Of a stretch of 64,000 nucleotides of DNA, positions 44,479 to 54,984 are shown piece after piece. Position 1 is the first letter of the stretch; every line of letters starts with the position of its first letter. Position numbers and translations under genes: made by a program. Origin of the DNA: Apodospora peruviana (taxonomy: Eukaryota > Ascomycota > Sordariomycetes > Sordariales > Lasiosphaeriaceae); the NCBI GenBank assembly GCA_033439685.1, contig JAUEDM010000003.1, positions 2,200,001-2,264,000 on the forward strand, given 5' to 3'. The notes beneath the pieces are model-generated. The model saw only the letters and a program-made list of their open reading frames with translations, did no database searches and was not told the DNA's origin.

Positions 44479-46302
44479 ATGACACAGCAGACTCTTGCCC
44501 GGGTGCGGGAGCGGGAGCCCACTCCAACAAAAAGCTGCCCTGCGCTTCCCCAAGAGATCTGGTGGCTCGTTGCGCAAGAGCTGTCAAACCGGCTCGACTT
44601 TTCCGGCCTCTTCCTCTGCGCCTGCATCAACCGCGGCCTCGCGAGCCTGGCCCTGCCTCTGTTGTACAGCATACATGAGTCTTCGCCCGCCAGCAACGCC
44701 CACATCCTCGACATCGGGACTTCGGTTGGCCTGTGGCGTTCCATCATCTCGTCCAGCCTCGGCGAGACTCTGTTCCCCTATTGTCACTGGGTCAAGACGC
44801 TGCGACTGGGCGATCTCTACAGTCTCCTTGAGGATCTTGGTCGAGACAGCGTAGCCGACCTGCGCGCCCACTTCTTCAGCCCCCCGCTTCAAAAGCTTCG
44901 CATTCTCTCAGGCCGGCGGAGGGGTCTTAACCTCGATGCCATCGTTATCGAGGTCGCCAACAAGGTCACCGAGTGCATAAGAACCGCCGCAGACCAGCAG
45001 GAGAAAGCGGTCGGCCTCACGAGTCTGGAGGGCCCCCATCTACCGAGTGCAAACTTGCCTGGATGGGTCACCCGACTGTCCCGCCTCACCTCGCTAACTG
45101 TTCGAGATGGCTCAGTCCTCAACAGCCAAGTTGCCCAGGCTATTCGTGAGAATTGCCCGGCATTCAAAGAGGTGTATGTTCTCTCGTTTGGCCCTTCCCC
45201 TTTCCGATCCTAATGCTAACTACCATCTATGGCCAGCACCTGCTATTGGTGTCAAGGTTCAGATATAGATGTTCAGCTGGCCGGCTTCTTCAACGGCCTT
45301 GGATCCAACACGCTAGGTAAATTCTCAATCCCTTGGTAACCGCGAGACACAATACTTAGACACACCGGACTGACACACACATTAGAAGCATTTACGGTAA
45401 ACAGCTTGAATATGGTTGGCGAAGAAACGTTCAAGGCTCTAAGCGGACACGGGCTTGCCCTAAAACGCCTGGGGCTGTTCAGTCTGAACCGAGCCGCATT
45501 CGGCTCCCTGAACCACCTCAACGCGTGTCTCGCGCTAGAGAAATTGATCTTGGAGGCTGCCTCGGATGCCACCCAGCTTCAGTGGGAGGGCCCTCTCAAA
45601 GACGTGTACTCGCAAGTAGTGCATTGGCTGGAGAGCTGCGTCTGCCTCGAGGAGCTGGACTTCCAGCGTATTCCTCAAGGCACCGAGATGCTCAGCGAGG
45701 TGCTCAAGGCTCCTAGCGTCCGTCTCACATCGCTCCACGTGAAAACCGACGACCTCAACCCCGGGCTGTACGAGTCGCTGCGCTGCCAAAACAGCCTCTT
45801 GCAGCTGAACGTCCGGATTGTCGACGAAGACGTCCTTGACGCCGGTGAGGTCGGCAGATGCGACCAGTTCGTCGACGCCATCTGTCACTGCCGTCAGCTG
45901 CGCGTGGTCGAGAGCAATGAGCTGCTGACGATTTCGCAGTTGACCCAGCTCACGACCGCCCTACCGACACTCGAAGTATTTGACCTCAACGGGAACCTGA
46001 TTGATGACTGCTTCCTGCTGCCCCTCTCGACGCTGTCGTTTCTCAAGTCGTTGACCGTCTTTGGCCCCTCGGACTTCACGTTTGACGGGATTATGGAATT
46101 TTTCGACAACCTCGGATCGGACCTGGATGCTCGGCACGAGGGTTTCCAGCTCTACGTGGCGAACCAGAACTCCGAGTTCAAATTCTCAGCCGCGGAGGAA
46201 GTGATGTTGGCAGACGAGATCCGGATCCGGTTCAACGGCAAGGTTGACATCAACTACCGGGCGGATCCTGATGAGCTGCACGAGTCGGACTTTTCGGATT
46301 AG
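44479..46302 (+). CDS. F-box/leucine-rich-repeat-like protein
   Basis: Three exons: 44479-45173, 45237-45316 and 45386-46302, giving 563 aa. An F-box-like segment sits near residues 15-60: CPALPQEIWWLVAQEL, then DFSGLFLCACINRGLASLAL and PLLYSIH. The rest consists of spaced leucine-rich strands (LTSLTVRD, LEKLILEAA, LEELDFQRI, LTSLHVKTDD, LEVFDLNGNLIDDC), typical of fungal F-box/LRR proteins. Family knowledge: such proteins serve as substrate adaptors of SCF ubiquitin ligases; the substrate cannot be predicted. The joins were fixed by phase: exon 1 ends at GT|GTATGT rather than GAG|GTGTAT. The C-terminus is acidic (DELHESDFSD). Confidence 0.75.
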
Positions 46303-46892
46303 TACCCCCTTTTCTTTCCTTGCCGCTTCCAATGGCTTTGACGATTATTGAATGTTGGCGCTCAGGGATGAATCAAGTGACAAGGAGGAGCGTAAGGGAG
46401 CCGTTTGGCGTAAAAGGTTGGTGATGCGTAATGAATATACATCCGAAAGAACTGCTTCTTAACAAGCAGCTGAAAAAGTGGTCGGAGTATGGTGTATGGG
46501 TAGGGGCCAAATGTTCTGGCTAGTGGGTCTAGGTCATTACTATGAAAGTTTCATGTACGTATTCCGACGATTATGTGCTGGCAAAATATTGCCTCTTCGG
46601 ATGAAATTTAGCAACGTTGACTCCTCTACTTCCCGGGTACAATACCTGATGTTGATTGATGCCCGAAACAATCTAAATACTATGGTGCTTAGCAAGTACC
46701 GTACCGCTCTTCTTATCTCCCGTCAAATCAAACACACAAGAACACGCCCAAACTGGGAAAATGATGCAAAACTCGCTCCCGTCCTTATACAAATGAACCA
46801 ACCCATTCAGACACGCTCTTGCAGCAAGAAATAGTATCCTTTCTATCAGAAAAGAAATGAAAGGTAACTAACGTACACACTAGACTTATAAA
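46303..46892. other. Convergent 3' region, F-box gene / alkaline phosphatase
   Basis: 590 bp between convergent stops. One short plus frame (46478-46834) shows no similarity I recognise. No repeat or RNA seen. Confidence 0.45.
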
Positions 46893-48823
46893 TTAAACCT
46901 GTACCTCCCTAAACCACTCCAAAGGATGCACACTCTCCAAAATATCAGTCACGGCAGGAACATCAACCCAGTCCTTCTTCACACCCTTCTCTCTGCCCAA
47001 GCCTTCCCTCAACTCCTGCGTGATCTCCTCCACTTCATCATCAAGATTCAGGTACGCCCTCAAGAACTCGCCAATTTGCGTATTCTCCACATTTCCCCTG
47101 ATCACGTCAGCGCCGCCGCCGCCGGAGCTATAGATATTCACGTCAACAGCACTGTGACCATGCGTGCTCCAACCGACGCGCGCGCGCATGCTGACCATGT
47201 GTGCGAACAGCGTGATGGCGGCGTCCGGGTTCGTGGCCAGCGCGTTGAGCTCCAGCTCCAACGCGTCCTTGATGCCTAAACGCTCGACCACGAGCGCGGA
47301 ATTGATCCAATCAATCAGGTCTTCCTGAGAAGATTCTGGATTCGAGACGATGTGCTCATGAAGCAAACGGGCGAGGTATTCGGACGAGGCGTTGGCTTGT
47401 GCCAGGACCGCCGGGTGCCAATTGTAGACCGGCAATTCGCCGCTTCGAGCCTCTGTTTTGAAAAAAAAAGAAAAGATTAGATATATATCATCCTGAATGA
47501 GTGCGGAAATGGGATAAGGGGAAAATCACTTACGCCAAGCAGTAGACAAGCCTCCCGTCTCGTGATCGCTCGTGGCCACAAGCACACCCTCCGCGTCGCT
47601 CTTGTCTAGAAACTCCAGCACCGCCCTAAAAGTCTTGTCGTACTCCAGCACCTCGCGCACCTGCGCGGCGGGATCGTTGATATGACCCGCATGATCGATC
47701 CTGCTGCCCTCGATCATCAGAAAAAAGCCTTTCTCGCTGTCCCGTGTCGCCTCCTCGAGCGCCGTCAGCGCCGTGATGGCCATCTCGCTCAAGCTGGGGT
47801 ACACATCCGCCATATTGCATCGGTCAATCTCAAACGGCACGTCACCGCCTGCGAACAGGCCCAACAGCGGCAGCGACACATTCTTGCCCAGGGACAGCGC
47901 GTCGAACCCGCTGCGGTCGTCCGCGTAAGCCCACCCGTGCTTCTCCCGCGCAACTTTGACCACGTCTACCCCATCCAGCCTGCAACTGCCCTCCGCCGTA
48001 TTCGGCAGGAAATGGCACCGCCCGCCACCAAGCATGAGGTCCACCACCCTCCCCAAAACGCCCTCGCCGACCTCCTGCAGCGCGATCTCGTCGTTCTGCA
48101 TACGCAGGTCGACGTGCGAGGCAAAGCACGCGGGCGTTGCGTCGGTGATATCTGTCGTCACGACCAGTCCCGTCGTGTACCCGGCGCGCTTGGCCGCTTC
48201 CAGTACAGTCCCGCAGGGGGTGTGGTCGGGCAGCATGGAAATGGCGCCGTTGTAGCTCTTGCGCCCGCACGAGAAGGCCGTCGCGCCGGCCGCGGAGTCC
48301 GTGACCAGGCTGGACGTCGACCTCGTGCGCGACGTGCCCCAGAAGTGCTTGTCCAGCGTGAGCGTGTCGTCAATCGGCAGGCATTCGGTCAGCTGGCGGA
48401 ACGATCGGGTGAGTGAGAGCGAGGCCGGGCCCATGCCGTCCGAGACCATGAACACGAGGTTTCGTTTCCCTCCGGAGGTGTTTGTCGTGGGCGGTGGATG
48501 GGGTAGCGGTTGCGTCGTGGGTTGTCGTGGTGGTGGTTGTGAGACGTTGTTGTGCTGGACGATGACCCCGAGCACGACCACGGCGGCCGTGGCGAGGAGC
48601 GCCCATATGAATATGGCGGTCTCGCGCACGCGCGAGGATATTAGGGGTGTGCCCCTGGAGTGATCTTGGTTGTCGTCGTCGTCGTCGGACCGGACTGATC
48701 GCGGCCGGTCGTCGGCCAGGAGTGGCGTTTGCTCAGCCGGCGCCTGCAAGGTTTGAAAGAAGACTTGGTCAGGAACCGTTTTGGGGCAAGATGTTGGTGT
48801 GTTCACTTGATCTTACTTACCAT
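46893..48823 (-). CDS. PHO8: Vacuolar alkaline phosphatase, PHO8 type
   Basis: Three exons: 48823-48821, 48743-47534 and 47452-46893, giving 590 aa. Exon 1 is just the ATG, followed by GTAAGT. The cytosolic tail MAPAEQTPLLADD has an acidic dileucine signal (E-Q-T-P-L-L), and one membrane anchor spans about residues 43-64, a type II layout as in yeast Pho8. Catalytic blocks: NLVFMVSDGMGPAS (metal Asp103), LVTDSAAGATAFSCG (nucleophile Ser151), IEGSRIDHAGH and ATSDHETGG. Family knowledge: a zinc/magnesium phosphomonoesterase sorted to the vacuole by the AP-3 route and activated there; yeast PHO8 responds to phosphate. The alternative of reading the intron as coding would need a non-ATG start. 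Confidence 0.93.
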
Positions 48824-49051
48824 TTTCGTTTGTTGTGTTCTCCCCGTTTTTCGTCCGAGGCTTTGCGTATTAGGTAGTTTGGGATCTTCGTCAAAAATAA
48901 CGTCCGGTTTAAGTTGTCCTACGACGGCTGGCAAGTTTGGTGGTTGGGAGACCTGCTAGCAGGCAGCTGATAACAGGAGCGACCACACCGGAACTGATAA
49001 GTCTAGCCGGGGTGGCAGCCCTGCTCGTAGGGCTGCAGGGGCTTGCTGGCA

Positions 49052-49215
49052 GCATGACCTGTGGCGCGTGGGCCCAGTATGATTGCCGACGTCATGTGGC
49101 TTTCTGGTGATACACTGGTCTCCCAGCTGACTACCTCGGTGAAGAGCTAATTTCAGTCACCAAACAATGAATTTTCCAAGTATAAGCAGTAGAGACGAGT
49201 CAGTTCAATCAGATT
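49052..49215. repeat. Degenerate direct repeat, copy A
   Basis: Anchor words shared in order with copy B: GCATGAC (49052), CGACGTCAT (49087-49095), CCAAGTATAA (49176-49185) and GTTCAA (49203-49208). Spacing agrees within a few bases after the second anchor. Confidence 0.5.
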
Positions 49216-49710
49216 GAAACAAGCTACGGGTTGGGTCTAATGCGTGCGAAAGTGACAGTTAGACGACAATACGGCCCTTGAAAGTCCCTCTTGGGCACAT
49301 CCGCCGCCACACTCCTCCCAGCCTCCGAATCTACCTCCATGCGACCCTCGGGTATATAAGGTCCTTCCCAGGTCGCTCATTCACCATTGGGTGTATTGGT
49401 AAGGCTCTTGTCCGAGTATGGGCCCCTATAACATCCCCCACCGTGCTCGAGGACAATGATCCGGTCGGTAACCTCAACCAAATTAGCGAAAGGACTGCTA
49501 GGTCACCTTTCGTACACAGGCCGCTGGGCTCATAAGATGGATCAAGACAAGTCTCACGTCTTCAAGAAAGCGTCCCTTTTGAGGATGAAGAGACCCACTC
49601 TTCTAAGCTCTCAAGCTCCCAAGATACCGGTATCATACTGAGATCCTACTTATAGGGCTACAGGAGAGAAGCTTAAGCTCGGTACACTAGCCGTTCGGTA
49701 GTGGGCGCCG

Positions 49711-49885
49711 GCATGACGGACCTGCCGCGCGCGCACGTGGGACCGTTGGAGTCTTGCTGACGACGTCATATGGTTCGCGAACATGATGGTCCACACTACC
49801 AACACCTCGATTTGCCCATGAACCACCGGTAATCACAGCGGTATACACCAACTATAACTCCGATCAGCAGAGTTCAAATCAGACA
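49711..49885. repeat. Degenerate direct repeat, copy B
   Basis: Anchor words matching copy A: GCATGAC (49711), CGACGTCAT (49761-49769), CCAACTATAA (49848-49857) and GTTCAA (49872-49877). This copy ends about 45 bp before the ATG of the next gene, so it would lie in its promoter or leader. Confidence 0.5.
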
Positions 49886-49928
49886 GATTTTCATATATAC
49901 TACCTTACGAAAAAAGGGGGGTCTGACA

Positions 49929-50435
49929 ATGTGGCAACGTCGTCCACGTAGCAGTAATTCCCATCACAATCGCAGGGCCGCTCTCCTCGAGGCATCGCAA
50001 GCCTTCTGCTCAGCCTTCGCCTCCCAAAAACCCGTCCCCGAAATTCTGTCTCAGCACTTCTCGTCTAAAAAAGCAGACGATATCGTCGTCATCGAACACG
50101 GGCTCTCCCAACTCGCACCGTTTCTCGGCCATCCGTTCACGGGCACGGATGGAGCGAGGACTTACTTCTCAACCGTCGCGAACTGCCTCCAGTACCGCGA
50201 CATGAGCTTTGATAACTACGTCGTCGACGCCGAGGCCGACAAGGTCTCGGTACGTGGGGAGGCCGTGTTCACGTGGACGAGCACGGCCCAGAGCTGGAGG
50301 GAGGTGCTTACCTATGTCTTGGCGTTTGACGACGACCAAAAGGTTGTCACGTATGAAATTTGGGCCGACTCAGGTGCCGCTTATCTTGCTAGTCGAGGAG
50401 AGTTGTTGGACCAACAAGCAGAAAAGTGTGACTGA
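49929..50435 (+). CDS. Small NTF2/SnoaL-like protein of unknown role
   Basis: Single exon of 168 aa. An N-terminal helix (ALLEASQAFCSAFASQKPVP) is followed by HFSSKKADDIVVIEHG, the GHPFTGTDGARTYFSTVANC block and alternating strands (VSVRGEAVFTWTSTAQSW, VLTYVLAFDDDQKVVTYEIW). This is the order of a cone-shaped NTF2-like fold, often labelled SnoaL-like in fungi. Known members range from polyketide cyclases to binding proteins, and no catalytic residue allows a choice. The ATG lies close to a repeat copy. It converges on the hydrolase-phosphatase gene (244 bp between stops). Confidence 0.7.
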   Translation: MWQRRPRSSNSHHNRRAALLEASQAFCSAFASQKPVPEILSQHFSSKKADDIVVIEHGLSQLAPFLGHPFTGTDGARTYFSTVANCLQYRDMSFDNYVVDAEADKVSVRGEAVFTWTSTAQSWREVLTYVLAFDDDQKVVTYEIWADSGAAYLASRGELLDQQAEKCD

Positions 50436-50679
50436 TTGTGAAAGGAGAACAATAAAAAAGAAAACCCAACTTGAGCGGTCCGAGGATATCCTTTCTAGTA
50501 ACCTACCGACCCTACATAATAGTCCATATGAAACTATTGAACCATTCCAATACCCGCAGAGCGACACCTAGAATGATACAACAAATAAACTGAAGAAGAG
50601 AACCCTTTATCCCAAACCCCTACGCCGTCCTGTTCGTCATGACCCTTGCTGTATCCATCACAATAGAAAAAAAGACATA

Positions 50680-52598
50680 TCAGCCCGCAACCCCAGAGTA
50701 TCGCACATAAAGCCGGTCCCGAAAGTGCGCATGCTTGATCCCGTTAGGCCTCGCTTTAGCAAAGTGGTTGATCGCGTCCAGCGCGTTGTACCCGCACCGC
50801 TCGACCAAATAGCATACGATAAAGAACCCGGTCCTGTTGAATCCGTAATGGCAATGAACACCAACGACATAATCGTCCGCCCAGCCTTCCGCCGCCGCCC
50901 TTGCCTTTTGGTCGGCGCGGATCTTGTCGACCAAGTCAATAAACCCCTTGATTTCTGTATCCGTCGGCGGAACCTTGGACACGGTCGGGAACTTGTGATA
51001 ACGAACGCCCCCGTCTTTCAACCCTTGCGGGTCGTAGACCGGGTTGTCGTGCGAGATGTCGATGACGTCCTTGATGGTGGCGCCCCAGTTCTGCACAAAC
51101 TCGCGCGGGCTGTGCGTCTCGTCCACCTCGCGGAGCGTCTTGATGGCCCGGAAAACGCTGCCGATGGGATCCGACACGGGCGCCACCTTTTGCCACTTTT
51201 CGAGGTTCTTGACGTCCCATTTTCCTTCCTGCGACAGGTACTGCAGCTGCCACCCCAGGGCGAGGCGGCCGGTGACGTGGACGACCAGGAAATCCGAAAT
51301 CAGCCCTGCGAGGATGCGCGCGGTAGATGGCGTATAGAGGAGAGCGTGCGTGGCTGGTTTGGGGAGGATGACGGATTTCACCGCCTTCTCGGGATGGGCA
51401 GGCAGTGGCGGGATGCTGCCCGCGGTGCTCTGCTCGTCGTTGGGTGTCGTCGGATCCTCGGTTGGCTCTTCGACATCCATGCTCGGCTTTGGCTGTTCAA
51501 GAGGGACTGTCACCGACAGAGGACCAGGCGTAGCAGCCTTGGGCGCGGTCCCGGTATCGACGGGTGCGGCTGAGTCGATCAAGGTGTCTGTCTCACCACC
51601 CTCGACCTGGTCGGAATCAGACGCCGCCACAGGTTTCCCAGTCCGGAGACACGCGGCAATCTTCTCGACCTCGTTTGCTGGAGTGACATGATCATCCTCT
51701 CCACCGACCAGAAAGACGGGGATATCCAGCCCTGCCCAGGTGTCCTGGGTCGGCAAGCCGCCACGTGGCACACCGTCCCTGTACTCCTCGGGAAGACACC
51801 CCCAGGCCATACGTCGCCAGACGGGTGTCCGGCTCTGGTTGTTGTACAAGTCCTGAAGTCGTTTGGCCTCGGCATCCGCATCCGGGCCGACGAAGCGACG
51901 CACGCTGGCGCTATCGGGGCCGCCTCGCCGATCCCAGGCCCGCCACAGGTCGAAGATCCACCCAGGAATCCAAAGAAGTTTCCGAAATTTGTTGACCTGC
52001 TTCTCGGACGGCGGTCCAGAGCTTGGGCATATTGCCACTAGCCCAACGACATGCTTGCTGAGCTGGGTCCTCGGCGGCAGTCTGGGATTTGCAAGCAGCG
52101 CGGCAAGGCAAGTGCCCATGCTGTGACCGAAGAGAACGACGCCCTGGCCCTCGCCGGCCTCGCGGTACTCTTCAATGACCGTCTCGAGGAGCTCGACCAG
52201 CGCGTCGGTCGAGTATGCAGCCCAGTCGCGGGGCGCAAACTCCGAGACGCCGCATCCTGGCAGATCGATCGCCAAGCACGAGGCAATGGGCGTGAGGCTG
52301 CTCAGCAGCGGATGGAACTGCGCGACAGAGCCGCCCAATCCGTGGACGAAGACCAGGAGCGGAATGGGAGCAGGCGTCTTTGGGAGCTGATCGGCTTGCT
52401 GGTGCCGCCTGTAGAACACACGGAGTCCAGGATAGGTGGCACGCGACGTGGTGTACGACTTTATCTCGGAACTCCTCTCGAGCAAAGCCGGGTCGGTAGC
52501 TTTGGCATCTGTGAAGTCATGTCAGAATGCTTGGTTGGTTCGGAACAAGACGTCGTTTTCACGGGGGACAGGCACGACGAACCATACTGGGACGCCAT
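50680..52598 (-). CDS. Fusion of alpha/beta-hydrolase and capping-enzyme-type (DUSP11/Mce1-like) cysteine phosphatase
   Basis: Two exons, 52598-52583 and 52508-50680, giving 614 aa. The 74 bp intron (G|GTTCGT, CTGAC branch, ACAG) is needed for an ATG start. N-terminal hydrolase: HGLGG oxyanion loop at 62-66, nucleophile Ser135 in GHSMG, acid Asp277 in GGEDDH, His393 in ATHALLYTP. The acid and histidine are split by about 100 disordered Pro/Thr/Ser-rich residues. C-terminal phosphatase: VIDISHDNPVYDP at 487-499 (resembling the IDLT....YD strand of metazoan capping enzymes), then P-loop HCHYGFNRTG with Cys558 and Arg564, and AKARPNGIK..HF near 590-601, matching the ARPPGIY..YL motif of Mce1 and DUSP11. 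Both active sites look intact. Family knowledge: those phosphatases remove 5' phosphates from RNA. The function of this fusion is not known to me. Confidence 0.82.
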
Positions 52599-53525
52599 TC
52601 GCTTTTAAAGCGGCGAGGCTGTAAGTGTGATTCCAAATATTTATAAAACTACAGTAAACCGTGATAGTACGAAAGTGTAGAATTCGGATAATGGTTCGGA
52701 TGTATAAGCCGAAGATGGTTGGGAGCCCGAGAAGAATTGACGGCTGATTGAGATCGGCTTCATTGATGGATACGGGGCTAGGTATTTAAATGATGACTCA
52801 AGGATTGAAGCCAAGTTGGGATGTCACTGCCCGGCGAACAGGCTCAAAAGTAGGCCCAAGCCTCGGTCGGGAAAGTCCTAGAGTTGCAGCCCGACATGGG
52901 CTCAATCGGGTGGAATTTCGACCTGGTTATTACTGCCAATTCGAGGGCGGTGAGTCGATAATCTAACGAGGAGCCATCGAGTGGTTAGACTTCTTTTCAT
53001 GCCGTTGAGGTGTTCCCAGAGCGTTTAAAGGGTCTTCCCAGCGCTATCTCGCTTCGCCAACTTTGGGGCATTGGCCCCCTGGCCCGGGCTGCGTACCAAG
53101 CCCTTGCAGCGGGTCGTAGCGTCCATCTCACCTGCGCCATTGCGGGAGCCAACGGTCATCATCGCCGCGAGAATGTGGAAGATCTTCTGGCGCTCATTGG
53201 CCCATCTGCCTTCTCCCGCTTTGTGTCGGCCACCAACCACATAGAAGAGTTAGGTAAGCAAGTTGAATGAGATGGATGTGGATGCCGCAATCGGCAATGA
53301 CGAACTGACGACCCCTACGGAACAGCTCTACTGCCCCTGCCAAGTTCCAGTGCTCGGATGGAATCCACGCGATGACAACCTGAGTGGATCCCGACTTCCG
53401 TGTCTGCCAGATGTGATTCAATTTCAATTCACTTCGACCCGCATTTCCACGAACGATTTTCAACTCCTGTCTCCCAACTCCCAGGATGTGATGCGCCCAT
53501 TTCGTGACCAGCTACCTTCACCACC
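52599..53525. promoter_or_regulatory. Divergent promoter, hydrolase-phosphatase fusion / FMP32
   Basis: 927 bp of divergent upstream DNA. The short plus frames inside (53010-53270 and 53263-53544) lack similarity and overlap the FMP32 start in another frame. I see no specific site. Confidence 0.4.
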
Positions 53526-54984
53526 ATGGCCGCCAGCCGCTTGACCTTCCTGTATCCCCACCTCTTCCGAGCCTCCGGCGGTCGGTTGAGCGAGCCAGCA
53601 CTACAGATTGCCCGCCAGTCATCTCGTCACAAGGCCGTCCTGACCAGCACGCCGCTTAGCTGCCAACAACCTGCTGCTTCGTTGACGACATCCCGTCCTG
53701 GCCAGCAGGCTGCTTTCGCGAAGCGCGCCGGGAAAGCTGTCGAGCCGCAACCTTCGCCGGACCAGAGTTCACCTCAACCGACACCCGAGACAAAGGTCGC
53801 CCAAGAGAAGGAAGCTGGGAAGCAGCAACAACAGTCACCACAAGCACAACCGCAGCAGGACAGGAAAAGTGCGACTAGGGTTGACCCGTCAGAAACAATG
53901 GCTTCTCCCTCGCCGGGACCGTCTCCCCGGCCGGAAACCAAAGCCAAAAGCAGTGACTCTCGAGAGCTTCCTACGAAGGAGGAATTACCGCCTCCGTCGG
54001 CATCATTATCAGAACCCCCGAAACCAGAGTTCGAACCGCAAGCAACAACAACCTCAACAGCAAAACAAACAGGAGGAGATGGATCCTCGACGGGCGGCGC
54101 CGGCGCCGGCGCCGGCAGAAAGGGCATCAGCGGGCCCATGGACACGATCCTGCACATGGGACCGCCGGAAGAAGCCAAGCACAAGCCTCCGCACCTGACA
54201 CCCCCTCCCTACGTGCACCACTTCGACAGCTATTCGCTCGTCAAGCAACTTACGATCGGCGGATACACGCAGGAGCAGGCCATCACGGCCATGAAGGCGG
54301 TCCGCGGCCTGCTGGCCTCCAACCTCGACGTGGCGCAGGAGGGTCTGGTCAGCAAGAGCGACGTGGAGAACGAGACGTACCTCTTCCGGGCCGCCTGTTC
54401 CGAGCTCAGCACCGAGGTCAAGAATAACCGCCGCGTGGCGGACGAGCACCTGCGCCAGCAGCGCACTCATCTGCAGCACGAGGTCGACATCCTCACGCAG
54501 CGCCTGAACCAAGAGCTTCTGACCCTTAACGACAATGTGCGCGGCATGTTCAATGACCGCCGCATGGTTGTGCGCGAGGAGCAGAAGGCTGTTGATAGTG
54601 CAGTATGTATTCTCTTCTCTCTTTCCCCCCAATTATGTCATTGCCCCAATTATGTCATTGCAAAAGAGACGAGAACGGCTGCTGATATTGTTTTCCCTCA
54701 CACAGATCCAACAGATCAACTATAAAATTAGCGTCATGCTCAACAGCGACGCGAGATCCGAGATAGAAGGCTTACGATGGGTGCTCATCCGCCGCTCCGT
54801 ACTCGGGATAGTCGTTATGGCCTTCCTGACCCTCAGTACCCTCCGTTACGCCAGCTATGTCACTCACGAGCGGCAAAAGGAAAAGGATAAGAAGAGGCGC
54901 GAGAAGGAAAAGGCCAAAAGCCAGGATGGGAGGCACGATAATACCGCCGCTCCCGAAGCGGCTGCTATTCTCGCTGCCAACTAG
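53526..54984 (+). CDS. FMP32: FMP32/MCUR1-like mitochondrial inner-membrane coiled-coil protein
   Basis: Two exons, 53526-54602 and 54706-54984, giving 451 aa, starting in a CACCATGG context. The N-terminus is Arg/Ser-rich with few acidic residues, like a mitochondrial presequence. About 190 low-complexity residues (Gln/Pro/Ser) follow. The conserved DUF1640/CCDC90 part begins near YVHHFDSYSLVKQLTIGGYT, continues with SDVENETYLFRAACSELSTE and a long coiled coil (QHEVDILTQRLNQELLTLND), and ends with one membrane helix SVLGIVVMAFLTLSTLRYAS and a Lys/Glu-rich tail. Family knowledge: human MCUR1/CCDC90A-B and yeast Fmp32 sit in the inner membrane; roles in cytochrome c oxidase assembly and calcium uptake have been reported. 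The intron carries an exact 17-bp tandem duplication. Confidence 0.85.
54627..54660. repeat. 17-bp exact tandem duplication inside the FMP32 intron
   Basis: CCCCAATTATGTCATTG at 54627-54643 is repeated without change at 54644-54660, within the intron 54603-54705. Confidence 0.9.

Larger units (their letters stand above)
48824..49928. other. Divergent intergenic region with a degenerate repeat pair
   Basis: 1.1 kb upstream of both PHO8 and the NTF2-like gene. It is mostly occupied by two diverged direct copies of a sequence of about 170 bp (49052-49215 and 49711-49885), with a TATATAAG box between them at 49353-49360. This suggests an old mobile-element remnant or a duplicated promoter block. 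Confidence 0.45.

Noticed and set aside
47682..48416. 244-codon plus-strand frame
   Set aside because: Antisense shadow of the GC-rich PHO8 exon, without recognisable domains.
52051..52608. 185-codon plus-strand frame
   Set aside because: Antisense to the alpha/beta-hydrolase domain; its composition mirrors the real gene.
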